From positions 75,128 to 139,127 of the forward strand of contig NZ_SDGZ01000010.1 in assembly GCF_008107635.1 (NCBI RefSeq): a stretch of 64,000 bases of DNA. Reading direction: 5' to 3'. The DNA comes from Weissella muntiaci. GTDB taxonomy: Bacteria; Bacillota; Bacilli; Lactobacillales; Lactobacillaceae. The translations under genes were made by a program, and so were the position numbers. Below are positions 9,341 through 18,169 of this stretch, piece after piece; within the stretch, counting starts at the first letter, position 1; each line of letters begins with the position of its first letter. The notes under the pieces were generated by a model that worked only from the letters and a program-made list of their open reading frames with translations, ran no database searches and was not told where the DNA came from.

Positions 9341-11023
9341 TTATTCAACTGAGATCAAATATGGATAAAGTGGTTGACCACCATCATGAATTTCAATTTC
9401 TACATCTTCATTGATTTCCAAGACTGCATCCGCTAATGCTTGTGCACCCTTTTCATCCATTTGTTCACCAAAAATAATTGTTACAATTTCTGAATCTTCA
9501 TCCAACATTTGTTGCAAAAGATCTTTTGCAGCTTGCTGAATATCGTTATCCTTAACTGCCACAGTAATTTTACCATCAAGCAGTCCGATTGCATCACCAT
9601 CATGAATCTCTAAACCACTCAGTGTTGTATCACGAACTGATGTAGTTAAAGCTCCCGATACAACATCACCAAGTGCCGCGGTCATCGCTGCACTGATTTC
9701 AGTCAATTCCCCACTTGGCTCATATCCAAGAACAAGCGAAGTTAACCCTTGTTGGATCGTTCGTGTACGTACCACCATGGTTGGAATATCCAAAACGTCA
9801 ACGGCCTGATCAGCTGCCATAAAGATATTGCTATCATTTGGCAGAATAATTGCTGCCTTGGCACCAGACTCTTTTACCGCTTCAACTAGATCTTGGGTTG
9901 AAGGTGCTTGCACACCATCAAGAACAATTGTCGCTCCAGCTGATTCGAATAAGTCCTTAACCCCTTGTCCACTAGCGATTGTGATCACCGCCAAGTCAAC
10001 AGCTGGCTTGGCCTTCTTAACCGGCGTCGCAGTAGCTTGTGCAGCAGCTGCCGCCTCAGCTTGCTGGTCACGCATATTATCAACTTTGACCTTACGCAAT
10101 GAACCAAAGTGCGTTCCCCAATTGATTACCTCGCCTGGGTTTTCTGTATGCACATGGACTTTAACCACTTCATCATCGTTAATTACTAGAAGCGAGTCAC
10201 CTAAGCCTGCCAAGTGATCATAGAATTCATCATAAACGAATGGATGATCATAAGTTGTTCCTTGAGCGATATCAACCATGATCTCCGTGCAATATCCGTA
10301 CTCGATATCGGCTGGATTAATTGCACCCTGCACACCAGCATTATGCAACTCCTTAATCATCGCCTCAAGACCGGCATTATCAACTTCAGTCTCGCCAACT
10401 TCTTGACCTGACAAAACAGCATAGAATGCCTCTAAGACAATCACGAGCCCTTGCCCACCGGAGTCAACGACACCGACTTCTTTCAAAACTGGTAGCAAAT
10501 CAGGGGTTGAGGCTAATGCTTTTTCAGATGCATCAAAAGCTGCCTTGGCAACTATAACGACATCATCATGCTCTTTAGCGGCTTGATTGGCCGCTGCCGC
10601 TGCTTCACGAATAACGGTTAGGATTGTACCCTCAGTGGGCTTCATAACTGCTTTATACGCTGTCTCAGCTCCACCCATCAATGCATCAGCAAAATCACGA
10701 GCCGTCAAAGTTGTCTTACCTTCAACAACACTGGCGAAACCACGGAAAATCTGCGAAAGAATAACACCAGAATTACCACGAGCTCCCATCAACAAACCTT
10801 TTGAGGTTGCTTTTGCAAGTGCGCCAATTGTAATGTCTTCCTCTTTACGCTCATATTCAGCACCTGAGGCCATTGACAATGTCATATTTGTTCCAGTATC
10901 ACCATCGGGTACTGGAAATACATTTAATTTATTGATCTTATCGGCGTTATTTTGAAGCGCATTGGCTGCCGCATTGATCATTTTACCAAACTCAACGTTG
11001 GTAATACTTGTAACAACTTCCAC
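9341..11023 (-). CDS. fakA: Fatty acid kinase ATP-binding subunit FakA (DAK2 domain, YloV family)
   Basis: FakA phosphorylates exogenous fatty acids held by a FakB partner, feeding acyl-phosphate to PlsY and PlsX. The 560-residue protein has an N-terminal DhaL/DAK2 domain with the nucleotide motif PVPDGDTGTNM around 38-47 (metal-binding D40 and D42), then a central region and a C-terminal DegV-like half. The GTG start at 11023 has GGAG 7 bases upstream. It follows asp23, the usual order, and precedes recG after a terminator. Older names are DAK2 domain or YloV protein. No fakB is in the window. Confidence 0.9.
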   Translation of the reverse strand: MEVVTSITNVEFGKMINAAANALQNNADKINKLNVFPVPDGDTGTNMTLSMASGAEYERKEEDITIGALAKATSKGLLMGARGNSGVILSQIFRGFASVVEGKTTLTARDFADALMGGAETAYKAVMKPTEGTILTVIREAAAAANQAAKEHDDVVIVAKAAFDASEKALASTPDLLPVLKEVGVVDSGGQGLVIVLEAFYAVLSGQEVGETEVDNAGLEAMIKELHNAGVQGAINPADIEYGYCTEIMVDIAQGTTYDHPFVYDEFYDHLAGLGDSLLVINDDEVVKVHVHTENPGEVINWGTHFGSLRKVKVDNMRDQQAEAAAAAQATATPVKKAKPAVDLAVITIASGQGVKDLFESAGATIVLDGVQAPSTQDLVEAVKESGAKAAIILPNDSNIFMAADQAVDVLDIPTMVVRTRTIQQGLTSLVLGYEPSGELTEISAAMTAALGDVVSGALTTSVRDTTLSGLEIHDGDAIGLLDGKITVAVKDNDIQQAAKDLLQQMLDEDSEIVTIIFGEQMDEKGAQALADAVLEINEDVEIEIHDGGQPLYPYLISVE

Positions 11024-11043
11024 GTTAAATCTCCTTCAGCCGG

Positions 11044-11406
11044 TTAATCCCCCAGCACACGCACACCTTGCACCGTCACATTAACCTCGGTTGCAATAAT
11101 TCCCAGCATCACATTTAAATCATTTTTCACACGTGCTTGCACGCTCTTTGAAATTTCTGAGATTTTCATGCCATAACCGACAACAACGTGCACATCCACT
11201 GCGACACCATTATCTTGTTGGCGTACAATTACACCCTTTGAAAAGTTATCTTTATTTAAAATTTGATTTACACCATCACGCAAAGGGTTTTGGCTAGCCA
11301 TTCCTACAACACCGTAGTTATCGGTGGCTGCACCACCCACGATTGTCGCAATAACTTCATTTTCAATTTCGATAATCCCGCTTGGAGTTTGAATTTTAAC
11401 TGCCAT
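11044..11406 (-). CDS. Asp23/Gls24 family envelope stress protein (YloU)
   Basis: Asp23/Gls24 proteins are small envelope-associated proteins linked to alkaline and cell-wall stress; their molecular role is unclear. The 120-residue product begins MAVKIQTPSGIIEIENEVIATI, then shows GVVGMA and the block DVHVVVGYGMKI typical of the family. I chose the ATG at 11406, which has GGAGG 8 bases upstream, rather than a start 11 codons earlier. It lies 20 bases before fakA, the conserved yloU-yloV pairing. Confidence 0.9.
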   Translation of the reverse strand: MAVKIQTPSGIIEIENEVIATIVGGAATDNYGVVGMASQNPLRDGVNQILNKDNFSKGVIVRQQDNGVAVDVHVVVGYGMKISEISKSVQARVKNDLNVMLGIIATEVNVTVQGVRVLGD

Positions 11407-11437
11407 CTGTTCCGCCTCCGTTAGTATACTTTCTAAC

Positions 11438-11446
11438 ATTTTATCA
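11438..11446 (-). promoter_or_regulatory. Candidate extended -10 for asp23-fakA
   Basis: The minus strand reads TGATAAAAT (TG-N-TAAAAT) about 32 bases upstream of the asp23 start, after the rpmB terminator. No clear -35 is seen. Confidence 0.4.
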
Positions 11447-11554
11447 CATTTATGTTAAAAACCGCATATTTGGTTATAGCGGCATTTCAAGATACCACTT
11501 TATACGCTATATTGTAAACTTCTCACACTCTATGAATTAAAACGATTCATAATA

Positions 11555-11582
11555 AAGAAAAAAGCCACCACAAGGGTAGCTT
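11555..11582 (-). terminator. Intrinsic terminator after rpmB
   Basis: An 8-bp stem (AAGCTACC / GGTGGCTT on the minus strand, one G-U pair) with a 5-base loop is followed by TTTT. It begins 8 bases after the rpmB stop. Confidence 0.8.
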
Positions 11583-11590
11583 CTTATCTA

Positions 11591-11791
11591 TTAAACACGC
11601 TCAATTGAACCGTTCTTCAAACCAGCCTTTAAAGTACGTGCTGACAAGTACACCTTTTTAGGTGCTGATCCATTGATCTTAACCGTTACCTTTTGCAAGT
11701 TTGGCTTCCAGCTACGACGGCTTGAGTTAAGGGCGTGTGAACGTTGGTTACCGAAACGCGTATGCTTTCCAGTGATTGCATCAACTGCCAT
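11591..11791 (-). CDS. rpmB: 50S ribosomal protein L28
   Basis: L28 is a small structural protein of the large ribosomal subunit. The 66-residue product has the family signature [20 protein letters not shown] at residues 11-30 and a C-terminal [10 protein letters not shown]. It is a few residues longer than the usual 61-62. No cysteine zinc motif is present. GGAGGG lies 6 bases before the ATG. It is monocistronic between a promoter and a terminator, divergent in control from asp23 as in Bacillus. Confidence 0.97.
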   Translation of the reverse strand: MAVDAITGKHTRFGNQRSHALNSSRRSWKPNLQKVTVKINGSAPKKVYLSARTLKAGLKNGSIERV

Positions 11792-11846
11792 ATGATTGAC
11801 CCTCCAATCCTAAGCTCTTTTTTCAGTGCTTTTATTTACTTGAATT

Positions 11847-11875
11847 ATCTTACCAAACCCTCAACTGTTATGCAA
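11847..11875 (-). promoter_or_regulatory. Promoter for rpmB
   Basis: On the minus strand a weak -35 TTGCAT (11870-11875) is separated by 17 bases from -10 TAAGAT (11847-11852). The -10 is preceded by TGG, which makes it an extended -10. The start codon is 56 bases downstream. Confidence 0.55.
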
Positions 11876-11882
11876 GGGATTT

Positions 11883-11914
11883 GTGTAAAGTATTTTTACT
11901 TTACACCTTTTTTT
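11883..11914 (+). other. Perfect 10-bp dyad with T run on the plus strand
   Basis: GTGTAAAGTA and TACTTTACAC form a perfect inverted repeat around a 4-base loop (11883-11906), followed on the plus strand by seven T. It therefore looks like a plus-strand terminator, although no plus-strand gene precedes it. It lies just downstream of the thiN stop and immediately upstream of the rpmB -35, so an operator is also possible. Confidence 0.5.
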
Positions 11915-11916
11915 AC

Positions 11917-12585
11917 TCAATCACCTTGTTGACCATGTAAATCGCGGCTTTGAATAACTGCCACAATTCCACTATCAAAGGAAAAATGATTGATTTTAGC
12001 GGTGAATTCATTCGACGACCATGAAAAAGGTGTCGTCGACGACCACGATTGTAGTGCGTATTTTTCATCGAGTAATGTTAAGTTTTCAACTGCTGTTAAA
12101 TTAATAAAACCCAGATAGGTCATCTCAGGTAAACGCTCAATTGCATGTATACCCGGCAAATAAAAACTAACAACATTTGATCGGTCAATCAGTTTAATCT
12201 TCGCCACAAGGTCTCGAAAGCGCAGTTGAGTAAATATCCAGATATTTGACAATAATTGATCTAGACGACCACCAGTTGCACCGTAAATCTCAATTTCATC
12301 AATTGTTTCATCTTCACCAAGCAGTCGTAATAACAACTCGGTGTCAGTTTCATCCTTTTCTGGTCGAACAGCCACAATTTTATGAACTTGCTGCTCAACT
12401 AGATTACGCTCGGCGGGTGCCAGCGAGTCAAAATCACCGGCTACCAATTCAGGAACCACGCCCAATTGCAATAAGCGTAATGCACCCCGATCAGCCGCCA
12501 CCCAAGGGCCAGTCAGTTCACCAGCCTGTAATGCTGCTGGCCACTCGCTGACCGGACCGCCAATCAAAACCCTGACTCGTTTCAT
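11917..12585 (-). CDS. thiN: Thiamine pyrophosphokinase
   Basis: This enzyme transfers pyrophosphate from ATP to thiamine to make thiamine diphosphate, the cofactor of phosphoketolase and related enzymes. The 222-residue protein shows the family blocks AADRGALRLL, GDFDSL, DETDTELLL (metal- and ATP-binding acidic residues) and YGATGGRLDQLLSNI. Its start codon overlaps the rpe stop by one base (TAATG), so the two are translationally coupled. It is the last gene of the long priA...thiN run. Confidence 0.94.
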   Translation of the reverse strand: MKRVRVLIGGPVSEWPAALQAGELTGPWVAADRGALRLLQLGVVPELVAGDFDSLAPAERNLVEQQVHKIVAVRPEKDETDTELLLRLLGEDETIDEIEIYGATGGRLDQLLSNIWIFTQLRFRDLVAKIKLIDRSNVVSFYLPGIHAIERLPEMTYLGFINLTAVENLTLLDEKYALQSWSSTTPFSWSSNEFTAKINHFSFDSGIVAVIQSRDLHGQQGD

Positions 12586-13244
12586 TAATCTGTCGTTACT
12601 TCCTTCAAACGGGCGATCTTAGCAGCTGGATCAACTTTGTCATAAACATAAGATCCTGCAACTGCAACCGTAGCCCCTGCTTTATATGCCATCGCACTGG
12701 TTTCATCATTTGCGCCACCGTCAATTTGAATGTCAAAGTCATAACCAAGGCTCTTCTTTAAGCTTGCTAGACGTTCGATCTTTTGTAGAGTCTCTGGCAA
12801 GAACTTTTGACCACCGAAACCAGGATTTACTGTCATTACCAAAACTTGATCAACCATATTCAAAACTGACTCAATCGCTGAAACCGGCGTACCAGGATTA
12901 ATTACGACCTCAGCCTTCTTACCGTGTCCCTTGATTTGTTGTAGTGCACGATGAATGTGTTGAGTTGCTTCAACGTGGACCCCGATGATGTCGGCTCCGG
13001 CTTCAGCAAATGTATCGATGTAACGTTCTGGTTGTTCAACCATCAAATGCACATCCAAGATCATCTTTGTAACTGGGCGTAGAGCTTTTACCCAGCCTGG
13101 ACCATATGAGATTGATGGCACAAACATACCATCCATCACGTCGATGTGTAGCATTTCTGCACCAGCATCCTCAACCAACTTTACGTCACGTTCAAGGTTC
13201 AAATAATCGGCCGCTAAAATTGAAGGCGCTACTTTAATTGTCAT
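12585..13244 (-). CDS. rpe: Ribulose-phosphate 3-epimerase
   Basis: The enzyme interconverts ribulose-5-phosphate and xylulose-5-phosphate, the substrate of phosphoketolase in heterofermentative sugar breakdown. The 219-residue TIM-barrel protein shows PSILAADYLNL at the N-terminus and the motifs HIDVMDGMFVP, DVHLMV, MTVNPGFGGQ and QIDGG, which hold the catalytic aspartates and metal-binding residues. It sits between rsgA and thiN, as in Bacillus and lactobacilli. Confidence 0.97.
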   Translation of the reverse strand: MTIKVAPSILAADYLNLERDVKLVEDAGAEMLHIDVMDGMFVPSISYGPGWVKALRPVTKMILDVHLMVEQPERYIDTFAEAGADIIGVHVEATQHIHRALQQIKGHGKKAEVVINPGTPVSAIESVLNMVDQVLVMTVNPGFGGQKFLPETLQKIERLASLKKSLGYDFDIQIDGGANDETSAMAYKAGATVAVAGSYVYDKVDPAAKIARLKEVTTD

Positions 13245-13271
13245 ATTAATACATACTCCTCTTTAGATAAC

Positions 13272-14186
13272 TTAATGTTTCTTATCATGCTTATTATAAA
13301 CTGGACGACGACCTTCAATCAAATCATAAAATAATTGATAGTTCTCATATCGTGAACGCATAATTGTGCCATCCTCAAGAGCAGCCTTTACGGCACACCC
13401 TGGTTCATTCAAATGTACACAACCACGGAAACGACAATTCGCACTTAATTGATTAAATTCACGGAAATGATGTGTCAGCTCATTTGCAGGCATATCAAAG
13501 ACTTCAAATGATGAAAATCCCGGCGTGTCTGCCACTAATCCACCAAAAATGGTTACAAGACCAACCTGCCGTGTAGTGTGCTTTCCACGACTTAGTGCCT
13601 TGGAAACCTCGCCGGTTGCCAATTCAAGTTCTGGTGCCAAATGATTTAACAAAGTACTTTTTCCAGCCCCAGTCTGCCCCATCACGACTGATAATTGGTT
13701 TGCTAATGAATTAGCGACTTCCTCCAAACTTGCCGGATCAAAGGCTGCTTTAGGTAGGATCACTTGGAAACCAGCTTCACGATACCCTTGCGCAACTTCT
13801 TCAAGCTCCGACAATTCAGTCGCGTTTAACAAATCCGTCTTTGTAAAGTAAATAATTGGCTCAATGTGCTTCTCATCGAGTGCGACCAGTTGGCGATCAA
13901 GTAAATTGCTTGACCAGTCAGGCATTCGAACGGCCGTGACCACGATTGCCTGATCGACATTTGCAACCGGTGGCCGAACTAGCGCATTCTCACGGTCATC
14001 AATCTCTAGGATATAACCCTCTTTTTGCGTTTCGGCTGAAAAAGTCACCCAATCACCAACTAGTGGTTTCAAGTCACGTTTGCGAAAGTTACCTCGTGCC
14101 CGTGTACGATACATTACGCCTTCATCGGACAAGACATCGTAGAATCCTGCCAAAGCTAAATGAATTTGGCCATGATATTGTGCCAT
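13272..14186 (-). CDS. rsgA: Ribosome small-subunit maturation GTPase RsgA
   Basis: RsgA is a circularly permuted GTPase that assists late 30S assembly. An OB fold covers about residues 1-70. The permuted motif order is visible: G4 TKTD (115-118), G1 GQTGAGKST (170-178), then G3 DTPG (220-223). A C-terminal zinc site has C251, C256, H258 and C264. I start at the ATG at 14186 because GGGAG lies 5 bases upstream; the ATG four codons earlier overlaps that site. It sits downstream of prkC in the usual order. Confidence 0.96.
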   Translation of the reverse strand: MAQYHGQIHLALAGFYDVLSDEGVMYRTRARGNFRKRDLKPLVGDWVTFSAETQKEGYILEIDDRENALVRPPVANVDQAIVVTAVRMPDWSSNLLDRQLVALDEKHIEPIIYFTKTDLLNATELSELEEVAQGYREAGFQVILPKAAFDPASLEEVANSLANQLSVVMGQTGAGKSTLLNHLAPELELATGEVSKALSRGKHTTRQVGLVTIFGGLVADTPGFSSFEVFDMPANELTHHFREFNQLSANCRFRGCVHLNEPGCAVKAALEDGTIMRSRYENYQLFYDLIEGRRPVYNKHDKKH

Positions 14187-14212
14187 ATTTACTCCCATAT
14201 TTACTTAATTAG

Positions 14213-16021
14213 TTAACTTGCACTTGAACTAGTTGTGTTTGACGAACTACTTCCTGACGATGTTGACGTTGATGACGACTCCGACGAACTCGAACTACTT
14301 TGTTCATTGGCACCCTTTGATACCGTCACATAAAGCGCCTGATTTTTTGTAATGGTTGTGCCAGCTGCAATACTTTGATTCATAATATTGCCACTTTGCA
14401 CAGTGTCAGAATACGCTTGTGTATAGTTGACAATTACACCATTTTGACTTGCCCAATTTGACACATAACTTTGTGATTTATTACTAAAATCTGGCACAGT
14501 CAATTTAGCTTCCCCTGTTGAGACAACGAAAGTCACACTTGTATCGCCTGGAACTACTTGCTTCTCTGCCTTGACGCTTTGTGAAACAATATATCCGGCA
14601 GGATATATATCACTAGCAGCCTCTTCTTTATGCACGGTATAGCCCTTGGCACGTAGCTGACTAGCTACCGTTGTATAGCGTTCATTAACATAATCGCCAA
14701 ATCGTTCTTTCTTGGGACCACTTGAGACAACTAGGTCAACGCTACTTCCTTTATCAACAACTTTATTGGCACCTGGGTTGGATCTAACAACCGATCCAGT
14801 TGTCACATTTGAAGCAGTTGTCGAAATTTTTCCAACTTTTAAACCGTCTTGTTTCAAAGTTTTCTCAGCAGCGCTTTGTGTCTGTCCATTCAAATTCGAG
14901 ATTGTCACCCGATCTGGACTCATTGCACCAATTGCCCACAGACCACCCAGCAAAACTAAGATTGCCACGATAATCGCCAGAATGATGCGCCGCCTCTTCT
15001 TCTTCTTTTTCTTAGGATCTATTTTGGCTTTCTTACCATTCTCTGCCTTTGATGTCTTTGGTGCATCCTCATTTGTTGCTGCTTTGACAACTTCTGGAGT
15101 TGCACTGGTTAATTGCTGCACTTCATGCAAGGGCAACACCTTTGTAGCAGCCTCGGCCATTTCCTCACCAGGAAGCAACAACCGGCTCTCATTAACTCGG
15201 GTTGGTGAAAGTACTGTCACCAGATCCTCATTCATTTCATTAGCTGATACATAGCGTTGTAATGGATTTTTAGCGGTCGCACGAATGATCACGTTTTCCA
15301 TTGCTTGAGGGATTCGTGCATCAATCTCACGAACTGATGGAATCGGCTCTTGCGTATGTTTAACAGCCACTGCGACTGGTGTTTCACCGTCAAAAGGCAC
15401 ATGTCCAGCCAACATCTCATACAGCATAATTCCTAGCGCGTAAATGTCTGAACGGACCGTTGCCGGTCGCCCCTTAACTTGCTCAGGTGACATGTAATGA
15501 ACTGAGCCAATTGCTGAATTAGTCTGAGTCAATCCTAACGAGGTTTCAACTTGCGCAATCCCAAAATCAGTTATTTTTACCTGACCATTACTAGCAATTA
15601 AAACATTCTGGGGCTTCAAGTCACGATGAATAATTCCATGTTCATGTGCCTCAGCCACACCTGCCAAAATTTGACTCATAATGTCAACAATCTTAGAAAA
15701 GGAAATTGGATATTCATCCTGAATATAATGTTTTAAATCCGTTCCATCAACAAACTCAGAGACGAGATATTGGTCATCATCCTCGTCGCCGAAATCATAT
15801 ATTTGAACAATATTAGGATGGTTAACTTCCGCAGTTGCGGCAATTTCATTTTCAAAACGCTTCCTTACAACATCCTTGTCTCGCAGATCAAAGCGTAAAA
15901 TTTTTACCGTCACATCACGTTGCAATATCGTATCAAAGGCCCGGTAAACATTTGCCATCCCACCTTCGCCAATCGGCGCAGTGATTCGATATCGATCACC
16001 AATTAACTGGTTTAATTTCAT
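14213..16021 (-). CDS. prkC: PASTA-domain serine/threonine protein kinase
   Basis: This is the membrane eukaryote-like kinase that senses peptidoglycan fragments or lipid II and controls division and wall synthesis. The cytosolic kinase domain has GEGGMANVY, K40, HRDLKPQN (D134) and DFG (D152). A basic stretch precedes a single membrane helix at about 346-367. Three extracellular PASTA repeats follow (about 370-438, 440-510, 511-577), then a serine/threonine-rich tail of some 25 residues. The start codon overlaps the prpC stop by one base, so kinase and phosphatase are coupled. Confidence 0.96.
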   Translation of the reverse strand: MKLNQLIGDRYRITAPIGEGGMANVYRAFDTILQRDVTVKILRFDLRDKDVVRKRFENEIAATAEVNHPNIVQIYDFGDEDDDQYLVSEFVDGTDLKHYIQDEYPISFSKIVDIMSQILAGVAEAHEHGIIHRDLKPQNVLIASNGQVKITDFGIAQVETSLGLTQTNSAIGSVHYMSPEQVKGRPATVRSDIYALGIMLYEMLAGHVPFDGETPVAVAVKHTQEPIPSVREIDARIPQAMENVIIRATAKNPLQRYVSANEMNEDLVTVLSPTRVNESRLLLPGEEMAEAATKVLPLHEVQQLTSATPEVVKAATNEDAPKTSKAENGKKAKIDPKKKKKKRRRIILAIIVAILVLLGGLWAIGAMSPDRVTISNLNGQTQSAAEKTLKQDGLKVGKISTTASNVTTGSVVRSNPGANKVVDKGSSVDLVVSSGPKKERFGDYVNERYTTVASQLRAKGYTVHKEEAASDIYPAGYIVSQSVKAEKQVVPGDTSVTFVVSTGEAKLTVPDFSNKSQSYVSNWASQNGVIVNYTQAYSDTVQSGNIMNQSIAAGTTITKNQALYVTVSKGANEQSSSSSSESSSTSTSSGSSSSNTTSSSAS

Positions 16022-16764
16022 CAGACTTGATCCTCGCTCTCCTGATAACCCAAAAGCACTGTTACATTATCAGGTCCACCACCTGCGTTAACATTCGTTA
16101 TTAGATTCTCAACCGCCGCTTTTTGGGACGGTGCATGTTCAATTTCCGTAATGATTTCTCGATCAGACAGAATCTTTGGTAGTCCATCAGTCGTTAACAT
16201 CAATAGGTCATCAGCCTGTAAGGCAAATTCATAAATATCAAGCATAACATCTTCACCAACACCTAAAGAACGCGTAATAATATGGCGTCCCGGATGTTCA
16301 GCTGCCTGATCAGCTGTAATTGCTCCTTGGCGTAATAACTCTCCCGCCAAGTTATGATCCTCTGTAATTTGACGCAATTCTCGATTCCGTAATAAATACG
16401 CCCTCGAATCACCCAAATTAGCAATAATAACTTGGTCGGCCAAAATAATAGCCACTACTAGGGTTGTTGCCATTCCCTTCAAGGTCTTATATCTTCTACC
16501 TGCATTTAAGATTGTTTCATTTTCTTGCGCTGCCATCGTTTCTAACCAGGCACGCCCTGCCGCCGCGTCGGCAACATCTGTAATACGCCATTCATTACCT
16601 AGATGTAAAACTGCCATCGTTGAAGCGACATCACCACCAAACTCGCCACCAACACCGTCAGCGACGATTGCCAGTTGACTGCCACTAGTATTAACGAATA
16701 CATCAACATAGTCTTGATTATCAGCTCTTACCCGTCCGCGATCAGACGCATATGTGATTTTCAT
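16021..16764 (-). CDS. prpC: PP2C-family protein serine/threonine phosphatase
   Basis: The partner phosphatase of PrkC reverses its phosphorylations. The 247-residue protein shows the PP2C metal-binding blocks ADGVGGEFGGDVAS near the N-terminus, NLGDSRAYL in the middle, and LTTDGLPKIL and GGPDNVTVLL near the C-terminus. It lies between rsmB and prkC in the standard cluster and overlaps prkC by one base. Confidence 0.95.
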   Translation of the reverse strand: MKITYASDRGRVRADNQDYVDVFVNTSGSQLAIVADGVGGEFGGDVASTMAVLHLGNEWRITDVADAAAGRAWLETMAAQENETILNAGRRYKTLKGMATTLVVAIILADQVIIANLGDSRAYLLRNRELRQITEDHNLAGELLRQGAITADQAAEHPGRHIITRSLGVGEDVMLDIYEFALQADDLLMLTTDGLPKILSDREIITEIEHAPSQKAAVENLITNVNAGGGPDNVTVLLGYQESEDQV

Positions 16765-16795
16765 GTTGTTATTGGCCTCTCTGTTTTCCTACAAA

Positions 16796-18169
16796 TTATG
16801 CTTGCTTCTCCAAGGTCGCAATAAAGAACCCGTCTGATGCAAAATCGTCAGGGAACATATGTACCATACCACGGTCATCACTTGCATTCAAACCAAATTC
16901 TGTATATGTTGGCACTAATTTAAACTCTGTGTGTTTAGCTAAGAATTGATCAATCACATCTTCGTTCTCGATCCGTAAAATCGTACAAGTCCCATATACA
17001 AGTCGGCCACCGACCTTCAGTTTATCGGCAACTGCGTCCAAAATGGCTGTTTGAACCTTTTGTAAGCTCATGCTATCCGCCATCGTTTTACCATAACGGA
17101 TTTCCGGCTTACGACGCAATAGACCGAAGCCTGAGCAAGGAGCGTCAACTAGTACGCGATCAAAAGTTTGGTCAGCAAATTGCTCATCGACCTTCCGAGC
17201 ATCCAATTTCAAAGCCTCAATACGATCGGCAACATGAAGCCTTTCTGCATTTTGATTGATCAATGCAACTTTGTGATCATGAATATCCAACGCTGTAACT
17301 TTTCCGCCAAGCGTGGTATCTAGATATGTTGCAATTTGGGTTGTCTTACCACCAGGAGCCGCTGCCGCGTCCAAAACTTGATCAGCGGGCTGGATCTGTA
17401 AGCTTGGCGCCATCAACATTGCCGATTCATCTTGTAATGTTACCCAACCATCTTGGAATGATTCCGAGCTTGCAACGTGACCGCCATGTAAAATTAGGGC
17501 CTCAGGCGCGACCTTTGAACGTTCAACGGTAAAGCCTTCTTCGATGAGTCGCTCAATTGCCGCTGAAACCGTCGTGACTGCCAAGTTAACGCGCGCTGAT
17601 TGAGCCGGCGCATCATTGACTGAACGGGCAATTTTCTCCATCTTTTCAAAACCAAGTTCTTGCTCTAATTGCTTAATTAGCCATTGCGGTAATGAAGTTT
17701 CAATTGATAGTCGTTCAATTGGATCAGCAATTGTCTCAAATTCTGCCAGTCCCTGCCGATCAATCGCATGTAGCACGCCAGTTACAAATTTACGAACTCC
17801 GTCGTGGCCTCGGCGCTTTGCAATCGTAATAGTTTCATCAAAAATTGCATGTTTTGGAACTTTATCCAAAAAGGCAAGTTGGAAGATCGCCGTATACAGT
17901 AATTCCCGCACCCATGGATCAAGTTTATTTGGATCTTTCACAAATGGCTTCAACCAAAACTCTAACGTCATACGCCTTTGAATAACACCATAAACAATTG
18001 TTGTTAACAAAGTTACGTCACGACCCTCAAGTTTCGATTGCTTAATCATCTGATTCAATTGCAAGTTTGAATATGCTCCATTTTGGACACGTTCTAAAGT
18101 TCGAATCGCCAGTGCCCGTGTGTTTGATAGTTCCCACGATGCAATTGTGTCATTATTTCCCTTAGTCAT
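16796..18169 (-). CDS. rsmB: 16S rRNA (cytosine-967-C5)-methyltransferase RsmB
   Basis: RsmB uses S-adenosylmethionine to methylate C967 of 16S rRNA. The 457-residue protein has an N-terminal NusB-like RNA-binding domain (about 15-145) and a C-terminal Rossmann methyltransferase domain. The latter shows DAAAAPGGKTTQIA, the motif VI cysteine in DAPCSGFG and the catalytic cysteine in GTCTI. Its start overlaps the fmt end by 8 bases. Confidence 0.95.
   Translation of the reverse strand: MTKGNNDTIASWELSNTRALAIRTLERVQNGAYSNLQLNQMIKQSKLEGRDVTLLTTIVYGVIQRRMTLEFWLKPFVKDPNKLDPWVRELLYTAIFQLAFLDKVPKHAIFDETITIAKRRGHDGVRKFVTGVLHAIDRQGLAEFETIADPIERLSIETSLPQWLIKQLEQELGFEKMEKIARSVNDAPAQSARVNLAVTTVSAAIERLIEEGFTVERSKVAPEALILHGGHVASSESFQDGWVTLQDESAMLMAPSLQIQPADQVLDAAAAPGGKTTQIATYLDTTLGGKVTALDIHDHKVALINQNAERLHVADRIEALKLDARKVDEQFADQTFDRVLVDAPCSGFGLLRRKPEIRYGKTMADSMSLQKVQTAILDAVADKLKVGGRLVYGTCTILRIENEDVIDQFLAKHTEFKLVPTYTEFGLNASDDRGMVHMFPDDFASDGFFIATLEKQA

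Noticed and set aside
9828-10217. Open frame of 129 codons on the plus strand inside fakA
   Set aside because: It lies wholly antisense to fakA, is rich in Ser, Ala and Thr as expected from a codon-position shadow, and has no ribosome site or family sequence.
14712-15254. Open frame of 180 codons on the plus strand inside prkC
   Set aside because: It is antisense to the PASTA and linker part of prkC and reads a Phe run from the basic Lys/Arg stretch, which marks it as a shadow.
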